Of a DNA stretch of 64,000 nucleotides, positions 53,237 through 61,068 are shown piece after piece. Made by a program: the position numbers and the translations under genes. Each line of letters begins with the position of its first letter. The stretch's first letter is position 1. The DNA is taken from NCBI GenBank assembly GCA_963733915.1, contig CAVTEP010000001.1:744001-808000 (forward strand), in the 5' to 3' direction. Below the pieces are notes generated by a model. The model was not told the origin of the DNA, ran no database searches, and worked only from the letters and a program-made list of their open reading frames with translations. Origin of the DNA: Sulfomarinibacter sp963733915 (GTDB lineage: Bacteria; Acidobacteriota; Thermoanaerobaculia; Thermoanaerobaculales; Sulfomarinibacteraceae).

Positions 53237-53635
53237 ATGGATGATCGCAGACGCAGTCAACGACACGAAGTGGACCACAAGGTCAAAGGGCGCATCAAGC
53301 CCACCATGGAGGTCCGGGTCGTCAACATCTCGCAACACGGGATGCTGATCGAAACGCCGTTCGGCCTCCCGCCTGCGGGAAAGTGCGAGCTGACGGTCGA
53401 AGCGCCAAGTGGACCGCGCGTCATCCGAGCCAGGGTCGCCCGTTGCCGCGCAAAGATGGTGAAAAAGGACGACGGTACTGTGCAGGTCCTCTTCCACGCC
53501 GGTCTCGAGTTCGACGAGGCCTTTGCCGAGGGATCCGAGATCCGGGAGCTCATGTCCGAGCTCTGCACGCTCGAGGGGCCGGCCGAGATGGAAGCTGCAG
53601 TCGGGTCGGCCGCTGGAATCAAAAAAGCGATGTGA
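53237..53635 (+). CDS. PilZ-domain protein
   Basis: 132 residues. DRRRSQRHEVDHKVKGRI carries the RxxxR c-di-GMP-binding motif; VVNISQHGMLIETPFGLPPA is the D/NxSxxG part with Asn in place of Asp. A beta-barrel with LTVEAPSGPRVIRARVARCR follows, then LFHAGLEFDEAFAEGSEI. The protein is a single PilZ domain plus a short helical tail and should act as a small c-di-GMP receptor. A strong terminator follows it. Confidence 0.83.
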   Translation: MDDRRRSQRHEVDHKVKGRIKPTMEVRVVNISQHGMLIETPFGLPPAGKCELTVEAPSGPRVIRARVARCRAKMVKKDDGTVQVLFHAGLEFDEAFAEGSEIRELMSELCTLEGPAEMEAAVGSAAGIKKAM

Positions 53636-53683
53636 TGTCGAGCCCGCCAGAATCCGCCCTCCGGGCGGACTCGACGTCGGAAG

Positions 53684-53716
53684 CCGCGAGACCGTTGTGG
53701 TCTCGCGGTCTTTTTT
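53684..53716 (+). terminator. Rho-independent terminator after the PilZ gene
   Basis: CCGCGAGACC (53684-53693) pairs perfectly with GGTCTCGCGG (53699-53708) over a GTTGT loop, followed by TCTTTTTT. Confidence 0.92.
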
Positions 53717-53732
53717 GTATAGAATCTCCGCC

Positions 53733-54032
53733 GTGAGGGCCTTTACGGTCGATAACGGCACCCCCGCTGAGTTCGTGGGGCGCGTCCGCGCCGCGCTCGA
53801 GGAGCGCGGACTGAACGATCTGGTCAAGGTCACTGCGGAAGACGGCGAGCTGGTCATGCGTCTGAGATGGATGGGCTCGAGCGTTCTCCGGTATCAGCTC
53901 AGCGCGACTGCGGGAGGTTTTCGCGCTGACCCCGCCGGCGAGAGGATCTCGCCCTTCCATGCACCCTTCCGTCAACGATTCGTGGAGCGACTCGACCAGG
54001 TGCTCGACGCGGTCGGCGCGCGGGGTCTATGA
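53733..54032 (+). CDS. Hypothetical protein, 99 residues
   Basis: A small protein starting at GTG 53733, 17 nt after the terminator: VRAFTVDNGTPAEFVGRVRA, LVKVTAEDGELVMRLRWMG, then SVLRYQLSATAGGFRADPAG and a helical C-terminus RQRFVERLDQVLDAVG. The pattern suggests a compact helix-strand-strand-strand-helix fold. I do not recognise the family. No signal peptide or membrane segment. It ends 9 nt from the convergent lipoprotein gene. Confidence 0.6.
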   Translation: MRAFTVDNGTPAEFVGRVRAALEERGLNDLVKVTAEDGELVMRLRWMGSSVLRYQLSATAGGFRADPAGERISPFHAPFRQRFVERLDQVLDAVGARGL

Positions 54033-54041
54033 ACTTCAATC

Positions 54042-54554
54042 CTACTCGATCTCGGCCAGGACCCCGATCAGCTGCTCCACCCTGGCCGCCGAATCGTCGC
54101 CGGCGGGGTAGAGGTAGGTGATCGTCAGCAATCGGGATTGGGCGGGGTGAATCATGAAAATGGCGGTTTCTTCCTGCGGAACTCCGTTACCAGAGTATCG
54201 GCCTCGCGAGTAGTACACGGCGCCGAATGGTGTCTGGAGCTCCTGAGCGCCCTTGTAGTCCCCGCCGGCCAGACCCGCGATCCGAGCCTGGTGCTCTTTC
54301 ACGGCTGCGACGAGGTTGATGCCCTCCTGCTCGGATCCGACGGCAAACCGGATGACGCCGTCGACCGTCTCGTCTGCTGGCCGCAGCACGAGCGTCGAGC
54401 CCTGGTTTTCGGCGACTCGAAGGTCCTCCGGGAGAGCGGCGAGGCGGACACCGAGGGCGGGGTTGTTGACGCCGCGGTCTGGTGGCGGCGCCGGCTGTGA
54501 GCAGGCGACCACCGAGACCACGACGGCGATTGTGACGAGCCCGGAGAGTCTCAA
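54042..54554 (-). CDS. Predicted lipoprotein, function unknown
   Basis: 170 residues from TTG 54554: RLSGLVTIAVVVSVVACSQP, a signal peptide with lipobox VVAC, then a Pro-rich linker. The mature part (LAALPEDLRVAENQGSTLVL; FGAVYYSRGRYSGNGVPQEE; SRLLTITYLYPAGDDSAARV) looks like a small globular periplasmic domain similar in pattern to PsbP/DUF1795-type proteins, but I cannot assign it. Its start is 10 nt after the stop of the upstream zinc-ribbon gene, so they form an operon. Confidence 0.65.
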   Translation of the reverse strand: MRLSGLVTIAVVVSVVACSQPAPPPDRGVNNPALGVRLAALPEDLRVAENQGSTLVLRPADETVDGVIRFAVGSEQEGINLVAAVKEHQARIAGLAGGDYKGAQELQTPFGAVYYSRGRYSGNGVPQEETAIFMIHPAQSRLLTITYLYPAGDDSAARVEQLIGVLAEIE

Positions 54555-54564
54555 ACCGTCGCCC

Positions 54565-55527
54565 TTACTCCGCGATGATCGGCACGGCGACGCACTCTTT
54601 GAGATCGACCTCGTGGTCGGTGGCGCAGTGCATGCACCGGAAGCGTATCTTCGCGCCGTCGGTGCGATACTGCAGATCGCGTTCGCCGCAGGCGCCGCAG
54701 ATGAAGTTACGCGCGTAGCCCCAATCCAGTACCACGTCCTTGCTGAACGAAGAGTCCTTGTCGAGGTGCCACGTGAAGTTTTTGACCAGCTCGCCGTTCG
54801 ACAGGGGAACCGGAGAATGGAAAACGACCTGGAGGCGAAACTTGGATTTCTTGGTTGCCAGGCGTCCGCCACCGTAATCCACCTCGGAGATCATCTCGAA
54901 GGGCACCGACTCGAATACATCGTTCAATTTCGTGATCAGCCTTCGTGAGGTGAGGAGAACCGGGCCCTCCTCCGAATTGAGCCGCAGGAAGGGCACCTCT
55001 TCCCGGACCAACACGGTCGCAAAATCGGCCGACGCCTCCTTCTTCAGGGGGTTCGAAGAGAGGTACTGGGTCGCGCGGTGGAGCCACTCCTCGCGCACCT
55101 GCATCGCCTTGATCATCGCCTGCTCGAGGGTGTGGTCCTTCTGCATCTTGAGCAGCTGTTCGCGTTCGTACTTCTTGAAGACCACGCCGCAGCGTTCGCA
55201 CTCCTCGGCCACCGCAGACTGGACGTAGTTACACGAAGGACATTCCCTCGTCGCCACTCGCTCGTGTACCTGCGCCATCGGGGGTTTGTCAGTGGGCCGG
55301 ACCTCGATGAGGATTCCGACTTGGCCAAGGGCCTCGGCGGTATGTCGGGCGCTTTCGATATCCATCGCCTGAAACATCGGCAGATTCGGTGACGGAAAAT
55401 GATCTTCAAACTCGTCACTGGGCCGTCCGGTCAGGCGTTCCATGGCGTTGGCGAAACGGTGACGGCCGCCCGCAGACGGGTCGTTGAGTCCGAGCACATA
55501 GATGTCGTACGAGAACACATCCTGCAT
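54565..55527 (-). CDS. Hypothetical protein with two zinc-ribbon-like Cys pairs
   Basis: About 320 residues from ATG 55527 (MQDVFSYDIYVLGLNDPSAG). The N-terminal part resembles a small ferredoxin-like fold. ECPSCNYVQSAVAEECERCG is a CXXC-x13-CXXC zinc ribbon near residues 110-130. A middle domain (LLTSRRLITKLNDVFESVPF) resembles PH-like or short-tail PH domains. A second zinc site, ICGACGERDLQYRTDG then FRCMHC, is near the C-terminus. No membrane segment. Alternative start at 55545. It may be a regulatory or scaffold protein; no function assigned. Confidence 0.7.
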   Translation of the reverse strand: MQDVFSYDIYVLGLNDPSAGGRHRFANAMERLTGRPSDEFEDHFPSPNLPMFQAMDIESARHTAEALGQVGILIEVRPTDKPPMAQVHERVATRECPSCNYVQSAVAEECERCGVVFKKYEREQLLKMQKDHTLEQAMIKAMQVREEWLHRATQYLSSNPLKKEASADFATVLVREEVPFLRLNSEEGPVLLTSRRLITKLNDVFESVPFEMISEVDYGGGRLATKKSKFRLQVVFHSPVPLSNGELVKNFTWHLDKDSSFSKDVVLDWGYARNFICGACGERDLQYRTDGAKIRFRCMHCATDHEVDLKECVAVPIIAE

Positions 55528-55597
55528 GAGACACCTCGCTTCCATTCAAGTATATCCGACGATAGCGGGCTCAGCTCGGCGCCACCGACCTGCGGCC

Positions 55598-55633
55598 TAA
55601 CGTTTAACGTTTTAACGTTTTAACGTTCTAACG
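55598..55633 (+). repeat. 8-nt tandem array, AACGTT type
   Basis: Four units of TAACGTTT/TAACGTTC between the zinc-ribbon gene and envC. Same type as at 2789 and 22684. Confidence 0.8.
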
Positions 55634-55658
55634 AATTGCGAATCAGACGGTACAATGA

Positions 55659-56819
55659 ATGACGATGAATGCGCTTTCGATTTTCGTGGCGGCCGCTCTT
55701 GTGATCGGTCAGGGGCTGACGACGGCCGCCGTCGCCACCGCCGCGACCCCGACCGACGATCAGTTGGCGACCGTCCGCAACCGGATCTCGAAGCTCGAGG
55801 CCGATTTGGGCCGATTGTCGGCCGAGACCGAAAGCGTCGAACGAAAGCGCCAGCAGCTCGATGTCGAGTTGAACCTGGCCGACGCTCGTGTTCGCGAGGT
55901 CGAGCTGTTGCTGGAACGCAGCAGCGTGGAGTCGGAGCGGTTGCGGCGGGAGGCGGCGATTCTTGCGGCTGATCTTGAACAAAGACGGCAGGTCCTTGAC
56001 CGGCACCTCGAGATCATGGCCCTGCTCGGGCGCCCCGGCCCGCTGCAGCTCTTTGTTGACGCCTACCGGGGTGGGACCCTGGAGGACGCGGTAGGGACGG
56101 TGTCGGTGTTGACCGCCGGACAGATCCGACTCTTCGAGGAGTATCGCGAGGCCCGACAACAGCACGGTGCCCGCCTCGCGGAGCTGAGCCTGACCTTGAG
56201 CGAGGCGCGCGAGGAAGCGGGCCAGCTCGAGAGTCGACAACGCGAGCTCGAGAGGGTGCGACGCGAGGTCGCCAATCACCTCGCGACCCTCGAGCGTGAT
56301 CGCGCCAACACCGGCGCCCACCTCGACGATTTGCGGGAACGCGAAGCGTCACTCGAGCGATTGGTCGGGGTGCTTTCCTCCAGGCAGCGCTTCACCGGTC
56401 ACGATGATATCCGCGGGTATCGCGGCGCGCTGCCGTGGCCGGTGGAAGGCCCGGTGGTCCAGAGCTTCGGGCGACGGAAACTCGCGAATTATTCGGCTTA
56501 CACGATATGCAACGGGCTCCGTTTCGACGTCCCCGGGTCGGCGTCGGTAAGTGCCGTATTCCCCGGCGTCGTCGCGTATGCCCAGTACTTCAAGGGCTAC
56601 GGAAACATGGTGGTGCTCGACCACGGCAACGAAGTCTACTCGCTGGTGGCGGGCCTTGGTACAATCCACGTGCGCGTCGACCAAAGTGTCACGATGGGTA
56701 TGCGTCTGGGCCTCGCATCGCCGCCCGCGGAGGGTGGCAATGTCTATCTCGAGATCCGCGTCAACGAGAAACCCGAGGACCCGAGACGTTGGTTGCAACT
56801 CAAGGGGGGATCCTCCTGA
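55659..56819 (+). CDS. envC: Murein hydrolase activator EnvC-like protein (coiled coil plus LytM/M23 domain)
   Basis: 386 residues with a signal peptide (LSIFVAAALVIGQGLTTAA). Residues about 30-245 are a long coiled coil (ISKLEADLGRLSAETESVER; LAELSLTLSEAREEAGQLES). The C-terminal LytM domain has PWPVEGPVVQSFGRRKLANY, then YAQYFKGYGNMVVLDHGNEV. The metal ligands of active M23 peptidases are not all present (PWPVEGPVV-x-FG but no HxH), as in EnvC, which activates amidases rather than cutting murein. First of the envC-ctpA-yibQ set, a conserved division/envelope cluster. Confidence 0.88.
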   Translation: MTMNALSIFVAAALVIGQGLTTAAVATAATPTDDQLATVRNRISKLEADLGRLSAETESVERKRQQLDVELNLADARVREVELLLERSSVESERLRREAAILAADLEQRRQVLDRHLEIMALLGRPGPLQLFVDAYRGGTLEDAVGTVSVLTAGQIRLFEEYREARQQHGARLAELSLTLSEAREEAGQLESRQRELERVRREVANHLATLERDRANTGAHLDDLREREASLERLVGVLSSRQRFTGHDDIRGYRGALPWPVEGPVVQSFGRRKLANYSAYTICNGLRFDVPGSASVSAVFPGVVAYAQYFKGYGNMVVLDHGNEVYSLVAGLGTIHVRVDQSVTMGMRLGLASPPAEGGNVYLEIRVNEKPEDPRRWLQLKGGSS

Positions 56820-56821
56820 AC

Positions 56822-57952
56822 ATGAAACAAACGCGAACGCTTTTTCTCTCGACATCGTTCATTGTGGTGATGCTGTTTTCTGGTTTCCTGTTGGCCAACA
56901 GGTCGACCCAGGACGTGCTTTTTCGCGCCCTCGGCAATCTGGCCGAGGTGGTGCATCTGGTCGAGACCGAGTACGTTGACGAGCTCAACCAGGACGCGCT
57001 TGCCTTGTCCCTCGATGCAGGCCTTGTGGAGTCGCTGGAAGTTTCGGCGGCGGTGCTGCCGATCGACCGCTTGGGCGACTATCTCGAGCTCCTCGAGCTG
57101 CCGCCGCCCTACGGTCTCGGGCTCACTTCGAGGCTGGGGTCGGCCGCGGTTCACTTCGTGCTCTCTGGGTCTCCGGCCGAGGCGGCCGGTCTCGACATCT
57201 GGGAGGTTATCGAGCAGGTGGAAGGTGTCAACAGCCGCGGACGGCCGCTGTGGCAGATTCGCCTCGAGCTCATGGAGCGCGAAAGGAACGCCGAGTCGGT
57301 GCGTTTGACGGTCTTCGACCGCGAGGTTGACGAGCGGCGGGAGGTGGTTCTCGAAGCTCTGCCCTGGACCCTGTCCGCGGCGGCTGCGGAAGAGCGGGAT
57401 GGCGTGACGATTATTCTCGTCGACGCCATCCCCGCGGATTCAGCCGGTGCGGTGGTCAAGCTCATACCCCGCCAGGGGCCCGTCATCCTCGACTTGCGCC
57501 GGCTTCGCTGGGGGATCGATTCGGAAACGATGGCCCTTGCGGACAGCTTTGTGCGTGAAGGTACTCTCGGCCAGTGGAAGGGCCGCCGTGCAGGTTCGCG
57601 AACCTACGCTGCAACCGACTCCTCTGTGACCCAGACGCCGCCGTTGGTCATGGTAGGACCGCAGACGGAGGGCGTCGGGGAGATTCTGGCGGCGGCGCTG
57701 CAGAAGGCAGGGGCGGTTGTTATCGGTCAGCAAACCCTTGGCCATGCACCGTACATGAGCCTGGTCCGTGATGGAGACGTAGCCGTATGGATGCCGGTCG
57801 GCCAGTGGTTGCGCGCCGACGAAGAACCTATCGACGGCAATGGAATCATACCCGACGAGGTCGTCGACGTGGGCGAACCGGAATCCGAGCGGGACCCGGT
57901 CCTCGAACGCGCCCTCGAGATGCTGGCCGGAGATCTCGAGAAGGCGGCGTAA
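56822..57952 (+). CDS. CtpA-like (S41) protein without catalytic Ser-Lys: probable pseudoprotease
   Basis: 376 residues from ATG 56822. A membrane anchor (TLFLSTSFIVVMLFSGFLL) is followed by a PDZ-like domain (YGLGLTSRLGSAAVHFVLSG; SPAEAAGLDIWEVIEQVEG) and the S41 core (VILDLRRLRWGIDSETMALA; PPLVMVGPQTEGVGEILAAA; GAVVIGQQTLGHAPYMSL; IDGNGIIPDEVVDVGE). In active C-terminal processing peptidases the catalytic Ser lies in the S-A-S-x-E stretch and the Lys in F-G-K. Here these read QTEGVGEI (residues about 281-288) and TLGHAPY, so both are missing. It likely binds rather than cuts, perhaps as a regulator with EnvC. It sits between envC and yibQ with 2-4 nt gaps. Confidence 0.82.
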   Translation: MKQTRTLFLSTSFIVVMLFSGFLLANRSTQDVLFRALGNLAEVVHLVETEYVDELNQDALALSLDAGLVESLEVSAAVLPIDRLGDYLELLELPPPYGLGLTSRLGSAAVHFVLSGSPAEAAGLDIWEVIEQVEGVNSRGRPLWQIRLELMERERNAESVRLTVFDREVDERREVVLEALPWTLSAAAAEERDGVTIILVDAIPADSAGAVVKLIPRQGPVILDLRRLRWGIDSETMALADSFVREGTLGQWKGRRAGSRTYAATDSSVTQTPPLVMVGPQTEGVGEILAAALQKAGAVVIGQQTLGHAPYMSLVRDGDVAVWMPVGQWLRADEEPIDGNGIIPDEVVDVGEPESERDPVLERALEMLAGDLEKAA

Positions 57953-57955
57953 TCG

Positions 57956-59122
57956 ATGCCGGTGAAGAAAACCAGGCGTCGATCAGCCTCCGCCCGGCGG
58001 CAACTCCTCGCCGTGCTCGTCGTCATTCTCGCGATTTTGGCGGCCTCGATCTGGTACCTGGTGCGGGGCGCGGAGCAGCGCGAGCGGGGACCATTCGATG
58101 CCCGGATGATGGAGCTCGCGGCCGCGCGAGGGGTCGGGGGCGACCGCATAACGGCTGACGATCCCATCCGCAAGGTCGACGGGCTGTTTGTGCGCACCTG
58201 GCGTTTTTCCTTTCCGAGCGCGGCCGCCCGCGATGGCTTTGTCGGGGATCTCGAGATCGAGGGTTCCGCCCGCGGTGCGCAGGTGGATTACCCGGAGGAG
58301 CTCGGCGCGGAAACGGTCCGGCTTCGCGTCGCCTTCGCGACAGAGGCATTCGATATTCAGATCGCGGTGATCGAGCCGACCCCGATCGTGCCCGCCCACA
58401 AGCCGGCTCCTGCCGTCAGGCCGAGCCCGACGATGAAGCCCCGACCGGCGCCGGATGCACGTGGTCAGCTGGCAATCATCCTCGATGACGGCGGCCAGAA
58501 GCTCGATCTCGTGCCGGCGGCAGCCGCCCTGCCCTCCGAAGTCGGCTTTGCCATCCTCCCGTTCCTGCCGAAATCGTCGGAGACCGCCGTCGCCCTCCAC
58601 GATGCGGGGCACGAGATCTGGCTGCACCTGCCGATGGAGCCCGAGCACTACCCGGCCGACAACCCCGGACCGGGAGCGATCTTCATGACGATGACCCCCC
58701 AGGAGATGCGCACAGCGGTGCACGTCGCGCTCAACAACATTCCGCACGCGGTCGGGGTCAACAATCACATGGGGTCAAAGGCTACAGCCGACCTCAGGAC
58801 CATGACCTGGATCATGCAGGAGCTCAAGGCGCGAGGTATGGCCTTCATCGACTCGCGCACCACCACCGCCACGGTCGCCGAGGATGCCGCCCGCGCGCAA
58901 GGCGTGCCGACCAACCGGCGCCACGTCTTCCTCGACAACGAGCGCCGTCCGGAGGCGATCCGGACGCAGCTGGAGGAGGCGGTCAACCGCTGTCGAATCG
59001 AGGGCGAGATCATCGCCATCGGCCATATGGACGCGGTGACCATCGAGGTGCTCTCAGACGAGCTGCCAACCCTCGCCAAGCGAGGAGCCGACCTCGTCAA
59101 ACCCAGCGATCTGGCGCGATGA
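57956..59122 (+). CDS. yibQ: Divergent polysaccharide deacetylase (YibQ family)
   Basis: 388 residues. An N-terminal membrane helix (LAVLVVILAILAASIWYLV) leads to a variable domain and a Pro-rich linker. The deacetylase-like domain begins about residue 168: LAIILDDGGQKLDLVPAAAA, VGFAILPFLPKSSETAVALH, EIWLHLPMEPEHYPADNPGP, GVNNHMGSKATADLRTMTW, MAFIDSRTTTATVAEDAARA and the late IAIGHMDAVTIEVLSDELP. These match the DUF610/YibQ signature. Its role in the envelope is unproven, but the envC neighbourhood is conserved in proteobacteria. The start is ATG 57956, 4 nt after the previous stop. Confidence 0.9.
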   Translation: MPVKKTRRRSASARRQLLAVLVVILAILAASIWYLVRGAEQRERGPFDARMMELAAARGVGGDRITADDPIRKVDGLFVRTWRFSFPSAAARDGFVGDLEIEGSARGAQVDYPEELGAETVRLRVAFATEAFDIQIAVIEPTPIVPAHKPAPAVRPSPTMKPRPAPDARGQLAIILDDGGQKLDLVPAAAALPSEVGFAILPFLPKSSETAVALHDAGHEIWLHLPMEPEHYPADNPGPGAIFMTMTPQEMRTAVHVALNNIPHAVGVNNHMGSKATADLRTMTWIMQELKARGMAFIDSRTTTATVAEDAARAQGVPTNRRHVFLDNERRPEAIRTQLEEAVNRCRIEGEIIAIGHMDAVTIEVLSDELPTLAKRGADLVKPSDLAR

Positions 59123-59128
59123 CGGCGC

Positions 59129-59485
59129 CAATTTCGAATTTCGGATTTCGGATTTCGGATTTGATCCCCACCCACCCCCTGGGGTGATCTGTATCCTTGT
59201 TGGAAAGCTGAGCGCTGGCCGCCGCTTTTCAAATCAAACGGCTCGAAGTACTCATGTCGAGTTGCTGTCCCAATGAAAATACTGCCCACCCGCCCACGCG
59301 AGACGCGTGCCCCACAAACCAACTCGAGAGGGCCGAGTGGCGATTGTGGGGCAGCCGTCCCGGCTGCCGGGTGGGTGGGTGGTTCAGTGAGTTTTTGTCT
59401 CCGTTGTACCGACGTAACGGAGCGCTGGATTGACAGGCGCGGGCGGGCGGAAAATCCGAAATCCGAAATCCGAAATCCGAAATCT
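59129..59485. repeat. Inverted pair of 7-nt arrays enclosing GTGGGGCA-type units (362-nt gap, no gene)
   Basis: The left array is TTTCGAA/TTTCGGA (59129-59163) followed by C-rich CCCCACCCACCCCC. The right array has GGGCGGGCGG (59441-59450) before five CCGAAAT units (59452-59484). Inside lie two opposed hairpin units: CACGCGAGACGCGTGCCCCA (about 59292-59311) and GTGGGGCAGCCGTCCCGGCT (about 59346-59365). Nothing coding is credible between. Confidence 0.8.
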
Positions 59486-60888
59486 TACGTCTTTCTGTGC
59501 CAAACCACCCCGTGCGGTGTGTCCTCGACCACGATCTTCATCTCCGTCAGGCGGTCGCGAATCTCGTCGGCGAGAGCGAAGTCGCGGGCGGCGCGGGCCG
59601 CGTTCCGTTGGTCGACCAGACGCTGGATCTCCCCGTCGATTTCGCCATCGTCGGGGGACGGCAGGATGTCGAGCACCGCAGCGACATCGCCGAAGGCGGC
59701 GTCGATCGCGGTTCGGGCCTCGATCGACACTCCACCGCCGTCGAGCGCGGTGTTGATGTCACGGAGCAAAAGGTGGAGCGCGCCGAGGGCGAGGGCGGTA
59801 TTGAGGTCGTCGGCCAGAGCCTCACGATACTCCCGCGAGAATTTTTCAACTCTCGCCGGATCGAGATCGCCGGCGCCGACGGTGGCCGGCGTGTTATCAA
59901 GCCGGCGCCGCGTGTTGGCGATGCGCTCGATCGCCTGCGCCGCGGCATAAAGGCCTTCCATCGTGAAGTTGAGCTTTTGCCGGTAGGGGACCGAAATCAG
60001 GAGGTAGCGGACGGCCAGGGGATCATGGCCTTTGGCCAGGAGATCGCGAAGGGTGAAAAAGTTCCCCTTCGACTTGGCCATTTTCTCCCCCTCGACCACC
60101 AGGTGCTCGGCGTGGAGCCAGTAGCGGGCGAACGGCTGCCCGGTGGCTCCTTCTGACTGCGCGATCTCGTTTTCGTGGTGCGGAAAGATGTTGTCGACGC
60201 CGCCGGTGTGGATGTCGAAGCGCTCGCCGAGGAGGGCCATCGACATGGCGGAGCATTCGAGGTGCCAGCCGGGCCGACCGGGACCGACCGCGGTCTCCCA
60301 CACCGGTTCGTCCTCGCGGGCCCCCTTCCACAGCACGAAATCGCGAGCGTCCTCCTTGTCGTACTCTTCGCTGTCGACCCGCGCTCCGACCAGGTTGTCT
60401 TCGGGGCGAACCCCCGACAGCTTGCCGTAGCCCGGAAAGGTTGCGATGCGGTAGTAGATCGAGCCGTCGCTGCGGTACGCGTGCCCGGCGGCCTCGAGGC
60501 GCTCCACCAATTCCACCATCTGAGGGATGTACTCGGTGGCCCGTGGGTAGTGCTCGGCGCGCTCGACCCGCATGGCGTCGAGATCGGCAAAGAACGCCTC
60601 GATGTAGCGGTCGGTGTAGGCGCGCAGCTCGAGACCGGCGGCCTTGGCCTCGCGGATGGTCTTGTCGTCGATGTCCGTCAGGTTCATCACCTGGGTGACT
60701 TCGAAGCCGGCAAACCTGAGGGTGCGGCGCAGGATGTCCTCGAAAAGAAACGTGCGGAAATTGCCGATGTGCGAGTAGTCGTAGACGGTGGGGCCGCAGG
60801 TGTAGAGGCGCACCTGACCGGGGACGATCGGCTCGAAATCCTCGAGCTTGCGCGACATCGTGTTGTAGAAGCGAAGCGGCATCTCCAC
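59485..60888 (-). CDS. cysS: Cysteinyl-tRNA synthetase
   Basis: About 467 residues. GTG 60888 is preferred because GGAGG lies 7 nt upstream; ATG 60882 is two codons later. It charges tRNA-Cys. The zinc Cys and HIGH motif are in VRLYTCGPTVYDYSHIGNFR. GRPGWHLECSAMSMALLGER contains the second zinc cysteine and FDIHTGGVDNIFPHHENEIA the other ligands. The KMSKS equivalent is EKMAKSKGNFFTLRDLL. The C-terminal helical part binds the tRNA. Complete and unbroken. Its stop codon abuts a GAAATCC repeat array. Confidence 0.96.
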   Translation of the reverse strand: MEMPLRFYNTMSRKLEDFEPIVPGQVRLYTCGPTVYDYSHIGNFRTFLFEDILRRTLRFAGFEVTQVMNLTDIDDKTIREAKAAGLELRAYTDRYIEAFFADLDAMRVERAEHYPRATEYIPQMVELVERLEAAGHAYRSDGSIYYRIATFPGYGKLSGVRPEDNLVGARVDSEEYDKEDARDFVLWKGAREDEPVWETAVGPGRPGWHLECSAMSMALLGERFDIHTGGVDNIFPHHENEIAQSEGATGQPFARYWLHAEHLVVEGEKMAKSKGNFFTLRDLLAKGHDPLAVRYLLISVPYRQKLNFTMEGLYAAAQAIERIANTRRRLDNTPATVGAGDLDPARVEKFSREYREALADDLNTALALGALHLLLRDINTALDGGGVSIEARTAIDAAFGDVAAVLDILPSPDDGEIDGEIQRLVDQRNAARAARDFALADEIRDRLTEMKIVVEDTPHGVVWHRKT

Positions 60889-60941
60889 GGTCGGTCCTCC
60901 GGCGAGGGGATTGTACACACAAAAAGAATGAGCAAATAGGA

Positions 60942-61061
60942 TGGAATTAGGAATTAGGAATTAGGAATTAGGAATTCCCTTCCACCCTCCCTCATACCAT
61001 CGACACCAAAAAGAGGGGGAGGGTGGCATTCCGAATTCCGAATTCAAAATTCCGAATTCGA
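60942..61061. repeat. Inverted pair of 7-nt arrays with C-rich and G-rich inner edges
   Basis: GGAATTA units (60942-60976) are followed by CCCTTCCACCCTCCCTC. AGAGGGGGAGGGTGG (61012-61026) then precedes ATTCCGA/ATTCAAA units (61028-61061). Same layout as 15390-15544, only about 35 nt between the edges. It fills the gap between the cysS start and the Crp/Fnr stop. Confidence 0.82.
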
Positions 61062-61068
61062 GAATTTG

